Both the position numbers and the translations under genes were made by a program. From Streptomyces sp. WMMC500 (lineage in GTDB: Bacteria; Actinomycetota; Actinomycetes; Streptomycetales; Streptomycetaceae), in the NCBI RefSeq assembly GCF_027497195.1, contig NZ_CP114905.1, positions 6,335,001 to 6,399,000 of the forward strand: DNA of 64,000 nt, given 5' to 3'. The notes beneath the pieces are model-generated. The model searched no databases and was not told where the DNA came from. It saw only the letters and a program-made list of their open reading frames with translations. Below, piece by piece: positions 18,462-26,733 of this stretch (the first letter of the stretch is position 1; the number at the start of each line of letters is the position of its first letter).

Positions 18462-19745
18462 TCAGCCGCAGATGCCCGTCATCCACGGCCGCCGCTTCTC
18501 GAACTCCTGCACCTTCTGGATGTTCCGCAGCCACGGCAGCGGGTCGAGGCCGTCGGCGGCGAGGTACCGCAGCGCGGCGTTGTAGAAGGCGTCGCGCACC
18601 GCCGGCGGCATCACGTCGGAGGCGTCCAGGCAGCGCGGCAGGGCGGTGTCCTCCAGGTCGCGGACGATCCGCCGCGTCACCGGATCCTCCGGCCGCGGCA
18701 TGCCCCGCGCGGAGTTGGCGCTGTAGACGGGCGACTCCGAGGCCGCCGCCCAGACCCGCTGCCCCTGCCGGGAGGCGAGGAAGCCGAACACCTCCCGCGC
18801 CTTGGGCCGGTCGTCGAAGAGCGCCGCGAAGTCCCCGCTCACCTCCCGTGCGCGCGTCACCGTCGTGCCCGGCAGGTACGGGGTCGAAGGCGTGTAGTCC
18901 GCCCGGCCGGCGGCGTCCTCGTACAGGTCGCGCGCGAACGAGCCCTGGTGCTCGGCCACGCACCGCTCGTCGGTCTCCACCCGCCCGCCGAACAGCAGCC
19001 CCCGCTCGCCGGCGGGGCCCCGGTAGTCGTTGAGCAGCGCCCAGCGGGCCGGCCCGGCGCCGTCCGCCTTCATCAGCGTGCCCCACGCGGTCCAAGCCCG
19101 GACGACGGGCTCCGCCGTCCACTCCAGTTCGCCGCGCGCCCAGCGCGCGTACGTCCGCGGCCCCGCCGTCTGGAGCAGCAGGTCCTCGACCCAGTCGCTG
19201 CCCGGCCAGCCGGCGGCACCGTCGTCGCCCATGCCCACGCACCACTCCCGGGCCCCGACGGACTCCGGCCTGCCGTTGGCCGCCCGGTACCAGACGATGC
19301 TCTTCAGCGCCGCCCGCACCGGCACCCAGTACACGCGCCTGCCGGACTCCCCGGTGGCCCGCGGCGTCCACGGCGCGTCGTAGTGCTCGGGCTCGTACAG
19401 CCCCCGCCCGTCGAGCGGCTCCAGCCGGCCCTCGGCGGCGTACTCGGCCAGCTCGCCCGGGCCCGGCATGATCACGATGTCGGGCGGGGTGCCGGCCTGC
19501 ACCTGGGAGAGGAGCACCTCGCGCTGCGCGGCGGTGCCCTGGTAGACGTAGTCGAAGCCCTCGCTCCGCAGCAGTTCCTCGAACGTGTCCTGCTGCGTGC
19601 CGGTCCACGGCCCGAGCACCGTGACCGGGCGATCGGCCGCCTCGTCGACGGGCGGCTGGCCGCCGACGCAGCCGGCGAGCACGGCCGTCACGGCCCCCAC
19701 GGCGGCCGTCATGAGCACCCGGCGCAGCCGGGACGTCCGGATCAC
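18462..19745 (-). CDS. Extracellular solute-binding lipoprotein (sensor partner of PknG module 1)
   Basis: A 427-residue secreted substrate-binding protein. The N-terminus VIRTSRLRRVLMTAAVGAVT runs into lipobox AVLAGC, so it should be lipid-anchored outside the membrane. The body (EELLRSEGFDYVYQG, PPDIVIMPGPGELAEYAAEG, PYLPGTTVTRAREVSGDFAA) resembles family 1 sugar-type binding proteins. There is no ABC permease nearby; instead the next gene upstream, three bases away, encodes a four-helix membrane protein, then a VWA protein and a PknG-like kinase. By analogy with mycobacterial GlnH-GlnX-PknG I infer a sensory rather than transport role. GTG start at 19745 with GGGAGGG seven bases upstream. 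Last gene of the leftward run. Confidence 0.85.
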   Translation of the reverse strand: MIRTSRLRRVLMTAAVGAVTAVLAGCVGGQPPVDEAADRPVTVLGPWTGTQQDTFEELLRSEGFDYVYQGTAAQREVLLSQVQAGTPPDIVIMPGPGELAEYAAEGRLEPLDGRGLYEPEHYDAPWTPRATGESGRRVYWVPVRAALKSIVWYRAANGRPESVGAREWCVGMGDDGAAGWPGSDWVEDLLLQTAGPRTYARWARGELEWTAEPVVRAWTAWGTLMKADGAGPARWALLNDYRGPAGERGLLFGGRVETDERCVAEHQGSFARDLYEDAAGRADYTPSTPYLPGTTVTRAREVSGDFAALFDDRPKAREVFGFLASRQGQRVWAAASESPVYSANSARGMPRPEDPVTRRIVRDLEDTALPRCLDASDVMPPAVRDAFYNAALRYLAADGLDPLPWLRNIQKVQEFEKRRPWMTGICG

Positions 19746-19747
19746 GG

Positions 19748-20734
19748 CTAGTCCCTCCCGTAGTCGTCGTACAGCCGCCACAGCAGGCCGCCCGCCGCGC
19801 AGACGACGGCCACGCCGCAGCCGGCGGCCAGCCACGGCAGGGCGCGGGTGGCCGTCGAGGTGGCCGCGATGGTGTCGCGCACCGTCGCGGCGCCGGCGTC
19901 GATCCGGTCCTGGTCGTCGGTGCGGTCGATGTCCACCAGGGCGGTGTGCACGGCGTCCAGCTTGCCCTGGGTGTTGCACGTCGCCGCGAGCGGCGCGATG
20001 GCCAGCGTGCCGACGAGCACCAGCGCCACGGCCAGCCAGCCGCTGAACAGCCGCCCGCAGTGCCGCCACAGCACCCGCCAGGCCAGCGCCAGGACGAGCG
20101 CCAGCAGCAGCAGCGCCGTCACGGCGACGCCCCAGCCCGCCTTGTCGGCGGCGCTCACGTCCGTCTCGTCCTCGATGCTCCCGAGCTGGTCGCGCTGGAG
20201 CTCGGCGAGCCGGGGCAGGATGCCCGTGACGTCCCGCCGCAGCACCGTCTCGGCCTCGCGCAGCTTCTGCTCCCGCATCAGCCGGTTCTCCGCGCCGCGG
20301 TGGTACGCGGCCTCGTTGACGGCGTCCTGGTACGCCTTGTGGAGCTCGTTCAGCACCTCGACGACCCGGCGGCCGTCGTCGCCCTCGATCTGCCGGCCGG
20401 ACAGCCGCGACAGCGCCTGGTCGGCGGCGCCGCTCTGCTGCCGGTAGCGCTCCCCGGGGCCGACGGTGTCCATGAGGCCGTCCACGTACGAGCGGTGCAC
20501 CTGGGTGTCCGCGTCCCGCAGCGCCTTGCGGAACGCCACCGCGTCCTGGACCGCGGGCACCGAGCGCGCCTGCAGCTCCGCGGGCACGCGGTGCACGCTG
20601 TCGTACGACACGAGCAGCGCGGTGCCGCCGACCGCGCCGAGCACGAGGACCGCGGCCAGGTGGCGCAGCAGCCGGTACTTGACGGTCCGCCGGAACAGCA
20701 GCCTGCGGACGAGCCGCCGCAGCCGCGCCCTCAC
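19748..20734 (-). CDS. Four-helix membrane protein, GlnX-like (module 1)
   Basis: A 328-residue membrane protein. Four hydrophobic helices are visible: LLRHLAAVLVLGAVGGTALL (near the N-terminus), VAVTALLLLALVLALAWRVL, LFSGWLAVALVLVGTLAIAP, and LPWLAAGCGVAVVCAAGGLL (C-terminal). Between helices 1 and 2 is a ~130-residue helical extracytoplasmic domain (FRKALRDADTQVHRSYVDGL and following), and between 3 and 4 a short one. This matches the layout of the larger 35674-37179 protein and of mycobacterial GlnX, which couples an external binding protein to PknG. GTG start overlaps the VWA gene stop (GTGA); its TAG ends three bases before the binding-protein gene. Function is inferred from context. Confidence 0.8.
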   Translation of the reverse strand: MRARLRRLVRRLLFRRTVKYRLLRHLAAVLVLGAVGGTALLVSYDSVHRVPAELQARSVPAVQDAVAFRKALRDADTQVHRSYVDGLMDTVGPGERYRQQSGAADQALSRLSGRQIEGDDGRRVVEVLNELHKAYQDAVNEAAYHRGAENRLMREQKLREAETVLRRDVTGILPRLAELQRDQLGSIEDETDVSAADKAGWGVAVTALLLLALVLALAWRVLWRHCGRLFSGWLAVALVLVGTLAIAPLAATCNTQGKLDAVHTALVDIDRTDDQDRIDAGAATVRDTIAATSTATRALPWLAAGCGVAVVCAAGGLLWRLYDDYGRD

Positions 20735-22203
20735 CCCGGGCTCCCGGCCGCCGCGAGACGGGTGCCGCAGGCGACGCAGAAGCGGGCGGCAGGGGTGGAG
20801 TGGCGGTCGCAGCCGGGGGCGGGGCAGGGGACGCCGGCCGGCGCCGTCGGGCCCGCGTCCAGGGACCGGTCCTGCCCGCGCGACAGCCGGCTGCGCAGCA
20901 CCGCGAGGGGGTCGACCGAGTCGTCGGCCTGTACCCGTACGACGCCGTTGGCCGCGTCCAGCACCTCCGCGACGCGGTTCAGATCGTGGTCGAGGAATGC
21001 CCGGTCCCCGAGCGCGTACGCGAGCTTCGCCGCCGCGCCCAGCATCTCCCTGGCCGCGCGCAGGTCGCCGCGGGAGATGGCGGTGCAGCCCGCGTTGAAG
21101 GCCTCGGCCAGATCGTCGCGCAGCCGGTACACGGCGCTGGTGCCGTGGGCCCGTACCCGACCGGGTGCCGCGCCGTACGACCAGCACGCCCGCACCGTCG
21201 CCGCCTGCCCCGGCACCGCCGCGACCCCGGGGCCCAGCGACACCTGGGCCAGCAGCAGGTCGGCCTCCAGCATGTCGGCTTCGTGCCCGGCCCCCGGGTC
21301 GCCGTCCGGGCGGGCGCCGACCGACAGGATGTAGCGACGGGTGCCCGCGGCCCACAGGCGCGTGGTGAAGACGTGCCGGCACGGGTCCGCGCCCGCGGGC
21401 TGCGGGTCGGGCCGCAACTCCCGGCTGACCGGGGCCGCCTCGCGGAAGGACAGCAGCGCGACGCCGGCGCGCAGCCGCACCTCGACCGGCACCGCGGGCA
21501 CCCGCGTCGCCCGCAGCCGGCCGACGATGTCCGCGAGCCGGGCGGCGAGCGGCTCCGCGTCCTCGGCCAGCTCGGCCCTGCCGTGCAGCCGGGTCGCGAT
21601 CCGGGCCGGCAGCGCGGGCTCCCAGTCGCCGCCGACGCCGATGACGTCGCACGTCAACGTGCCGACACAGGCGTCGATCGCGGCGTCGAGGCGGCCGTCG
21701 TCGTGGCCGCGGCCGTCGGTGATCATGAGCAGGTGGGCGATCCGCCGGGGCGCGCGGGCGACGTGCGCGCGGGCGGCGTCGAGCCACGCGGCGTAGTCGC
21801 CGGCGGCGCCGCCCGCGGCCGTCGCGCCGCCGGCGGGGAGCAGCTTCGTCGCGTCGAACCCCGCCGTGTTCCGGCTGATGCGGTCCGCGTACGCCCAGAC
21901 CTCGCTGCCGCCCGGATAGCGGATCGCCGGCGTGCCGCCGCCGTGCAGCACGGCGAACGACGTGCCGTCGGGCAGCGCCGTGATCGCCGCGGTGATCGCC
22001 CGGCGGGTCTCCTCCATCCGCTCCGGCGCGAAGTCGAGGGCGACGACGATGCCGATGTCGGCGGGCGCGGGGACCGGCCCGGCGGCGGCCTCCGCGGTGA
22101 TCTCCACGGTGCTGTCGACGGTGTGCGCGTCCACGTCGGCGCGCAGCCGGTGCTGCGCCTCTGCGGCGTCCGCGAGCGTGACGCCGAACCGCAGCGTGTC
22201 CAT
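20731..22203 (-). CDS. VWA-domain protein with degenerate MIDAS and C-terminal zinc ribbon
   Basis: A 490-residue cytoplasmic protein. The von Willebrand A fold is recognisable from IGIVVALDFAPERMEETRRA (about 50-69) and HLLMITDGRGHDDGRLDAAI, but the metal site DxSxS is DFAPE (57-61), so metal binding is probably lost or altered. A beta-rich domain follows, then a helical segment (AINRGD-like CTAISRGDLRAAREMLGAAA), and a C-terminal zinc ribbon CPAPGCDRHSTP...FCVACGTRL. It lies between the PknG-like kinase gene (24-base gap) and the membrane protein (4-base overlap). GGAGG precedes the ATG. Likely a scaffold or substrate-recruiting subunit of the kinase module; a paralogue with an intact MIDAS is at 27749-29104. 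Confidence 0.85.
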   Translation of the reverse strand: MDTLRFGVTLADAAEAQHRLRADVDAHTVDSTVEITAEAAAGPVPAPADIGIVVALDFAPERMEETRRAITAAITALPDGTSFAVLHGGGTPAIRYPGGSEVWAYADRISRNTAGFDATKLLPAGGATAAGGAAGDYAAWLDAARAHVARAPRRIAHLLMITDGRGHDDGRLDAAIDACVGTLTCDVIGVGGDWEPALPARIATRLHGRAELAEDAEPLAARLADIVGRLRATRVPAVPVEVRLRAGVALLSFREAAPVSRELRPDPQPAGADPCRHVFTTRLWAAGTRRYILSVGARPDGDPGAGHEADMLEADLLLAQVSLGPGVAAVPGQAATVRACWSYGAAPGRVRAHGTSAVYRLRDDLAEAFNAGCTAISRGDLRAAREMLGAAAKLAYALGDRAFLDHDLNRVAEVLDAANGVVRVQADDSVDPLAVLRSRLSRGQDRSLDAGPTAPAGVPCPAPGCDRHSTPAARFCVACGTRLAAAGSPG

Positions 22204-22227
22204 CGGGGTTCGCCTCCAGTGGGCGGG

Positions 22228-24837
22228 TCAGACGACGGTGGACGGGCGGACCGCGTTGTGCAGCTCGATGAGCTTGGCGCGGTCGTCGTCCCGGCAGTGC
22301 CGGGACAGCTTCCGGTAGCAGGCGGCGAGCAGCAGGCGGATCTGCCGCTCGGAGGTGTTGCCCGCGGCGCCCCGCCGCGACGGCAGGGCGCGGGGCGGCG
22401 GGCGTTCGCCGGCGCGCGGGCGGTACGGCTCGCCGAAGAGCCGGTCGTACGGGAAGCCGTCGCCCGGGCCCGCCCCGCCCGGCCTCGTGACCTGGTCGAG
22501 CGCCCACTCCAGGAACTCCGCCTCCAGCAGCAGCCCGTGCTCCTGCGCCAGATGGAGCGGCGCCGCACTCCCGGTGTCGGCGGCGAACGCGAGCCGCGCG
22601 CGGGCCCTGCCGATCTCGTGGAGCGGCGGCAGCGCCGGCCCGTCGGAGCCGGAGTCCAGCCGGGCGGCCGAGACCCGCAGCGTCGCGATCCACGCGGCGC
22701 CGTGGTCGGGCGAGTCCTTCGGCACGTTGTCCAGCACGTCCACGGCCTCCTTCCGGCTGCCGCGGGCGAGCGCGAGCCGGGCCAGGCCGAACGCGCCGTT
22801 GCCCTGCATGCGGTTGCGGTGCCAGACGGTGTGGTAGTGGGCGGTGGCGATCTTGCGCATCTCCTCCGGCGCGCGTCCGGCGGCCGTGGCGGCGGGGCCG
22901 GCGGCGGCCAGCCGCTCGGCGCAGTAGCCGAGCGCCAGCTTCGGGGCGTACTCGCCGGGCAGCCGCCGGTAGACCGCCTCGAAGTGTCCGTACGCCCCGC
23001 TCAGTTCCCCCACTTCGGATGACACCGCGTCGCCCGAGTTCCGTTCACCCTCCCGGGGGACCTCCGCGCCGCCGCCGGCCGCGGCGGCCTGCGCCCGTAC
23101 CAGGTCGAGCAGCCCCTCGTGCCAGTCCAGTTGCCAGGTCCGGTGCGGGCTGCGGGCCAGGATCTCCCGCGCCTCGGCCAGCTCGTCCGCCGCCGCCTTC
23201 AGCTCTGCCTCCGCCTTCTCCTCCGCCCTCTCCGCTTCCGCCTTCGCCTTCTCCGTCGCCTTCGCCTGCTCCGCCCCCGCCTTGCGCTTCGCCTTCGCCG
23301 TTTCCGCCTTCGCCCACCGCGCTTCGGCTTCCGCCTGCGCCTGCGCCAGCTCCGGCCAACGACGCAGGTGCAGCCGTACGTTGTGGAAGCAGATCTCGGC
23401 GGACGGCTTCTCCGCGGGCTGGTGCAGCATCTTGTCCGGATGGGTCGTCGAGAGACCGAACAGGGCGCGCTGGGGGTCGTCCGCGTGCGGCCCGGGTACG
23501 GGCAGCGCCGCCGCCACGTCGACCGCCGCGGGCGGTCGCGTGTCCAGCGGCTCGGACACCCGCGGCGCGTTCCGCCGCGGCGGCGGGCGCTCCAGCCAGC
23601 GGCGCAGCGGCGGCAGTTGGCCGAGACCGGCGTCGAGCAGCCGCCGCGTCGGTACGAACAGCGTGGACGGCTCCGGCCGGTCGGGCTTGTCGCGCAGCGC
23701 CCGGATCTCCCGCAGCACGCCGCGCAGTTGCTCGCTCATCTCCGCGGCGGAGGCGAACCGGTCGTCCGGATCCCGCGCCGTGGCGCACCGCACGACGTAC
23801 CGGAAGGACGTGATGCCGGTGCCGGTGACGTCGTGGGTGGCGGCGAAGCGGGCCAGCTCTTCGAGCGTACGGCCGACCGTGTGCAGGTCGTGCGCGACGG
23901 TCGGCCCCGTGCGGTCGACCTCGGGCGCGGCGTAGCCCGCGGTGCGCACGGGCGCGGTCGTCTCGCTGATGCGGCGTACGCCGCCGAGGTCGATGACCTT
24001 CAGGTCGTGCCCGTGGTGGATGACGTTGGACGGCTTCATGTCGCAGTACGCCAGCGGCCCGATGGGGTCCTTGCGCCGGTGCAGGTGGTCGAGCGCGTCG
24101 AGGATCCGGCAGCCGTAGGTGACGACCTCCTCGATGTCGAGCCCGCGCCGGCCGCGCCGCACCTCCGTGACGATCTTCTCCAGGGTGTTGCTGCCGACGT
24201 ACTCCATGACGATGTAGTTCATGGGCTGCTCGGCGCCGCCCGGCTCCTCGCGCAGATAGTCGAGGATCCGCACGATGTCCGGGTGGTCGAGCGCGATGAG
24301 GTAGCGGCGTTCGCTCTCGGCCAGCTCGGCCAACTGCTTGTCGTGCCGGTTCAGCAGCTCCTTCACCGCGACCTGGGTGTCTTCCAGGCGGGTGTTCTCG
24401 GCGAGGTGGACCCAGCCCTGGCCGCCGTGGGCCAGGCAGCCGAGCACCCGGTACTGGCCGAGCATGTCGCCCTCGCGCAGCCGCGGCACGAACGAGTAGC
24501 GGTGCCCGCACGCCGGGCAGTGGCCCTCGTTCGGCACCGGCGGGTCGACCAGCGGCGGCGCCAGCAGCGCGCCGCACGCCTTGTTGCCGCAGCGCTTGCC
24601 GTACGCCAGCGGTGCGTTCTCCGGGATCACGGAGTCGTACGCGTCCTCCGCGGGCACCTCCGGCAGCACCAGCGGATCCCGCGGGCCGCCGTCCGGCTCG
24701 GGCAGCCGCCGCGCGTCGCGGTGCCGGCCGCAGCGGGTGCAGTAGCCGGCGTCCAGCAGCTCACCGGCGCAGGCGGCGCCGGAGAACAACCGGTGCGGGC
24801 AGCGGGTCGGTGCGCCGGCCGGGTCCGCCTCGGTCAT
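22228..24837 (-). CDS. PknG-like Ser/Thr kinase with zinc ribbons, coiled coil and TPR region (module 1)
   Basis: A soluble 869-residue kinase. Two cysteine clusters lead (CPH...CTRCG about 13-37; CGNKAC...CPACGHRYSF about 83-115), recalling the PknG rubredoxin domain. The kinase domain (about 125-390) has LAHGGQGWVHLAE, Lys159 in VAVKEL, YCDMKPSN (265-271, non-RD as in PknG) and DLG (283-285). A charged Ala/Lys/Glu coiled coil (AEARWAKAETAKAKRKAGAE and onward) separates it from a C-terminal helical TPR-type region. The ATG overlaps the protease gene stop by one base (TGATG) and GGAGG precedes it. PknG controls central metabolism via FHA proteins in mycobacteria; here an FHA protein is encoded 2 kb away. 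Confidence 0.92.
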   Translation of the reverse strand: MTEADPAGAPTRCPHRLFSGAACAGELLDAGYCTRCGRHRDARRLPEPDGGPRDPLVLPEVPAEDAYDSVIPENAPLAYGKRCGNKACGALLAPPLVDPPVPNEGHCPACGHRYSFVPRLREGDMLGQYRVLGCLAHGGQGWVHLAENTRLEDTQVAVKELLNRHDKQLAELAESERRYLIALDHPDIVRILDYLREEPGGAEQPMNYIVMEYVGSNTLEKIVTEVRRGRRGLDIEEVVTYGCRILDALDHLHRRKDPIGPLAYCDMKPSNVIHHGHDLKVIDLGGVRRISETTAPVRTAGYAAPEVDRTGPTVAHDLHTVGRTLEELARFAATHDVTGTGITSFRYVVRCATARDPDDRFASAAEMSEQLRGVLREIRALRDKPDRPEPSTLFVPTRRLLDAGLGQLPPLRRWLERPPPRRNAPRVSEPLDTRPPAAVDVAAALPVPGPHADDPQRALFGLSTTHPDKMLHQPAEKPSAEICFHNVRLHLRRWPELAQAQAEAEARWAKAETAKAKRKAGAEQAKATEKAKAEAERAEEKAEAELKAAADELAEAREILARSPHRTWQLDWHEGLLDLVRAQAAAAGGGAEVPREGERNSGDAVSSEVGELSGAYGHFEAVYRRLPGEYAPKLALGYCAERLAAAGPAATAAGRAPEEMRKIATAHYHTVWHRNRMQGNGAFGLARLALARGSRKEAVDVLDNVPKDSPDHGAAWIATLRVSAARLDSGSDGPALPPLHEIGRARARLAFAADTGSAAPLHLAQEHGLLLEAEFLEWALDQVTRPGGAGPGDGFPYDRLFGEPYRPRAGERPPPRALPSRRGAAGNTSERQIRLLLAACYRKLSRHCRDDDRAKLIELHNAVRPSTVV

Positions 24838-26198
24838 CAGGGGCCCTCCAGACGGGCGATGTCCGCGCGCAGCCGGCCGGCCAGCTCGCGTAAGTCCGTC
24901 ACCGGGTGGCGGGCGCAGTCGTGCGCGGCGAGCGCGGCCCTACGCGTGTTGGCCACCCGCGGGATCGGCTGGCCGCGCTCCAGGGCGACCACCTCGCGGA
25001 CCAGGTCGTGGGTGTATGCGCGCAGCGCCGGGCACTCCACCCGCCGCTCGGCCGCCTCCAGGAGCGCGGCGCCGGGCTCGCGCAGCACGACCACCAGCCG
25101 GACGCGCAGCTCCACCAGCCGGACCAGCACGTCGAGGGCCGCCGCTGACTCCGCCGGCTCCGCCGACTTGTCGACTCCGGCCACGGCGACCACGACCGGC
25201 AGGTCGAGCCGGCGACCGGAGTCGCGCAGGGCGGGCCGCGGGCCGCTCCCGCGCAGCCAGGCCGTGAAGGCGCTGCCGTACGGCTCCGGCCACCGCAGCC
25301 GCTCGCCCAGCGCGTCCGCGAGGTCGCCGGCGGTGCTCCCGGCGGCGTCCAGGGCGATCCCGACGCGGTCCACCACGGTGGTGAAGGCGAGGTCGTACGC
25401 GGAGCCCTCGGGGGCGGTGGCGACCAGCACCGGCGGCCCGGAGCCCGCCGCCCAGCCGGCCAGTTGCGCGGCGAGGCCGGCGTCGGCGCGCGTGCCGGGG
25501 CTCGCCGGCACGACGGCGGACAGCGCGGCGTCGCGCGGCGCGGGCCCGTCGACGAGCCGTCCCACCTCCGGCAGCAGCTCCGCGATCCGGTCCAGCGGGA
25601 TCATGTGGCCGTGCCGCTTCTCGAACCGCGGCACCTGCTGTTCGTCGTCGTGGAACCGGCTGACGACCATGCCCAGGACCTCCGGCCGCGGCTCCGGCGA
25701 GACCTCGTCCAACTGGGCGCCCGCGACCCCCGCGCCGCTGAAGCCCGCTTCGAGGACCATCGCCGGGTCCTCCGGGGTCAGTTGCCACCAGGCGCCGTAC
25801 GGGCCGTCCACCCGGGCCCGTACCCATAACCCCTCGTCCCCCTTCTCGGGGAAGCCGCCGACGAGCACCCGCGCGCCGGTGTAGCGGGGGATGCGGCGCA
25901 GCGGCGCCGGGCGCACGCCGGCGCGCGGCGGGTCGAGGGACAGCAGCGCGACGTCCCCGTCGGCCGGCTCCCTGCCGCGGGGCAGGACGCGGCCGGGTAG
26001 CGGGCGGGCGCGGCTGGGCTCGACGCTGCCCCGGTAGTCGACGTAGTCGACGGTCAACTCGCCGTCGGTGCCCTCCAGGGCATGCGCCGAGGTCAGGGCC
26101 CGGTCGGGGGCGATGAGGATGCCCGCACCCAGGATCCTGGCGCCGGCGCGCAGCCGCAGCCGCCAGCCGTTGCCCTCCGCGGCCGCCCGATCCCCCAT
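24837..26198 (-). CDS. Trypsin-like serine protease with C-terminal regulatory domain
   Basis: A 453-residue protein without a signal peptide. The first ~220 residues are a trypsin-fold peptidase: His in ALTSAHAL, Asp in GDVALLSLD and nucleophile Ser in GFSGAGV, in correct order, with GFPEKGDEG between. The second half (about 230-453) is helical/alpha-beta, with PPVLVATAPEGSAYDLAF and VALERGQPIPRVANTRRAAL, and resembles the ATPase-less or effector-coupling modules seen in intracellular trypsin proteins of actinobacteria. It starts divergently from a trypco2 gene 92 bases away, a known association for such proteases. Its stop overlaps the PknG-like gene start, placing it first in module 1. Target proteins are unknown; no ribosome site is evident before the ATG. 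Confidence 0.85.
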   Translation of the reverse strand: MGDRAAAEGNGWRLRLRAGARILGAGILIAPDRALTSAHALEGTDGELTVDYVDYRGSVEPSRARPLPGRVLPRGREPADGDVALLSLDPPRAGVRPAPLRRIPRYTGARVLVGGFPEKGDEGLWVRARVDGPYGAWWQLTPEDPAMVLEAGFSGAGVAGAQLDEVSPEPRPEVLGMVVSRFHDDEQQVPRFEKRHGHMIPLDRIAELLPEVGRLVDGPAPRDAALSAVVPASPGTRADAGLAAQLAGWAAGSGPPVLVATAPEGSAYDLAFTTVVDRVGIALDAAGSTAGDLADALGERLRWPEPYGSAFTAWLRGSGPRPALRDSGRRLDLPVVVAVAGVDKSAEPAESAAALDVLVRLVELRVRLVVVLREPGAALLEAAERRVECPALRAYTHDLVREVVALERGQPIPRVANTRRAALAAHDCARHPVTDLRELAGRLRADIARLEGP

Positions 26199-26289
26199 GA
26201 CGGGTGACGATAACGCGGAGGGCGACCGGCCCTCTACACTCTGGCACGGCTGAATGACACATGGTTATGAAGTGAAGGGGGGCTCACCG

Positions 26290-26589
26290 GTGGCGCAACA
26301 GGCGGGGAACGACGAGTTGGTGGGGCTGGCCGACGCGATCGCCGAGGTCCGGCGGGAGTTGGTGAAGGCGGAGCGGGAGGGGGAGCGAAGCGACTGGCGG
26401 TTCCGGGTGGACCGGGTGAGCCTGGAGTTCGCCGTGGAACTGCACCGTACGGGGGAGGGGCGGCTGTCGCTGCGGCTCGGGGTGGTGGAGGCGGGCGCCG
26501 GCGGGTCCGCGACCCGGGTGGGTACGCACCGGGTGCAACTCGAACTGGTGCCGCACGGCGAGGCCGGTGACCGGCCGATCAGCCGTTGA
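26290..26589 (+). CDS. trypco2 (trypsin-co-occurring domain 2) protein
   Basis: A 99-residue protein matching the pattern of the trypsin-co-occurring domain 2 family: LVGLADAIAEVRRELVKA, then DWRFRVDRVSLEFAVELHRT and a final VQLELVPHGEAGDRPISR. Such proteins accompany intracellular trypsin-like proteases in predicted NTP-dependent conflict/signalling systems; their biochemical role is not known to me. Start is the GTG at 26290 with AAGGGGGG seven bases upstream, preferred over the in-frame ATG at 26254. It is the only rightward gene in the phospho-signalling island and diverges from the protease gene. Confidence 0.85.
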   Translation: MAQQAGNDELVGLADAIAEVRRELVKAEREGERSDWRFRVDRVSLEFAVELHRTGEGRLSLRLGVVEAGAGGSATRVGTHRVQLELVPHGEAGDRPISR

Positions 26590-26607
26590 CGCCTCGTCGT
26601 CGAGGCG
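26590..26607. terminator. Hairpin between converging trypco2 and FHA genes
   Basis: Immediately after the trypco2 stop, CGCCTCG pairs with CGAGGCG around a TCGT loop. No T-run follows, as is common in streptomycetes. It may end transcription of trypco2 or of the leftward FHA gene. Confidence 0.45.
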
Positions 26608-26733
26608 GTGGCGCCGGGTCCGGCGGTGGCGTACGGGATGGGGTCCGTACGACATCGCCTCGGCCGGCCGGCTCGGAACGCTGCGGCTACCGGGCCGTCC
26701 GGGTCGTGCAGGTCGTGCAGGGTGAGCGGGCGG

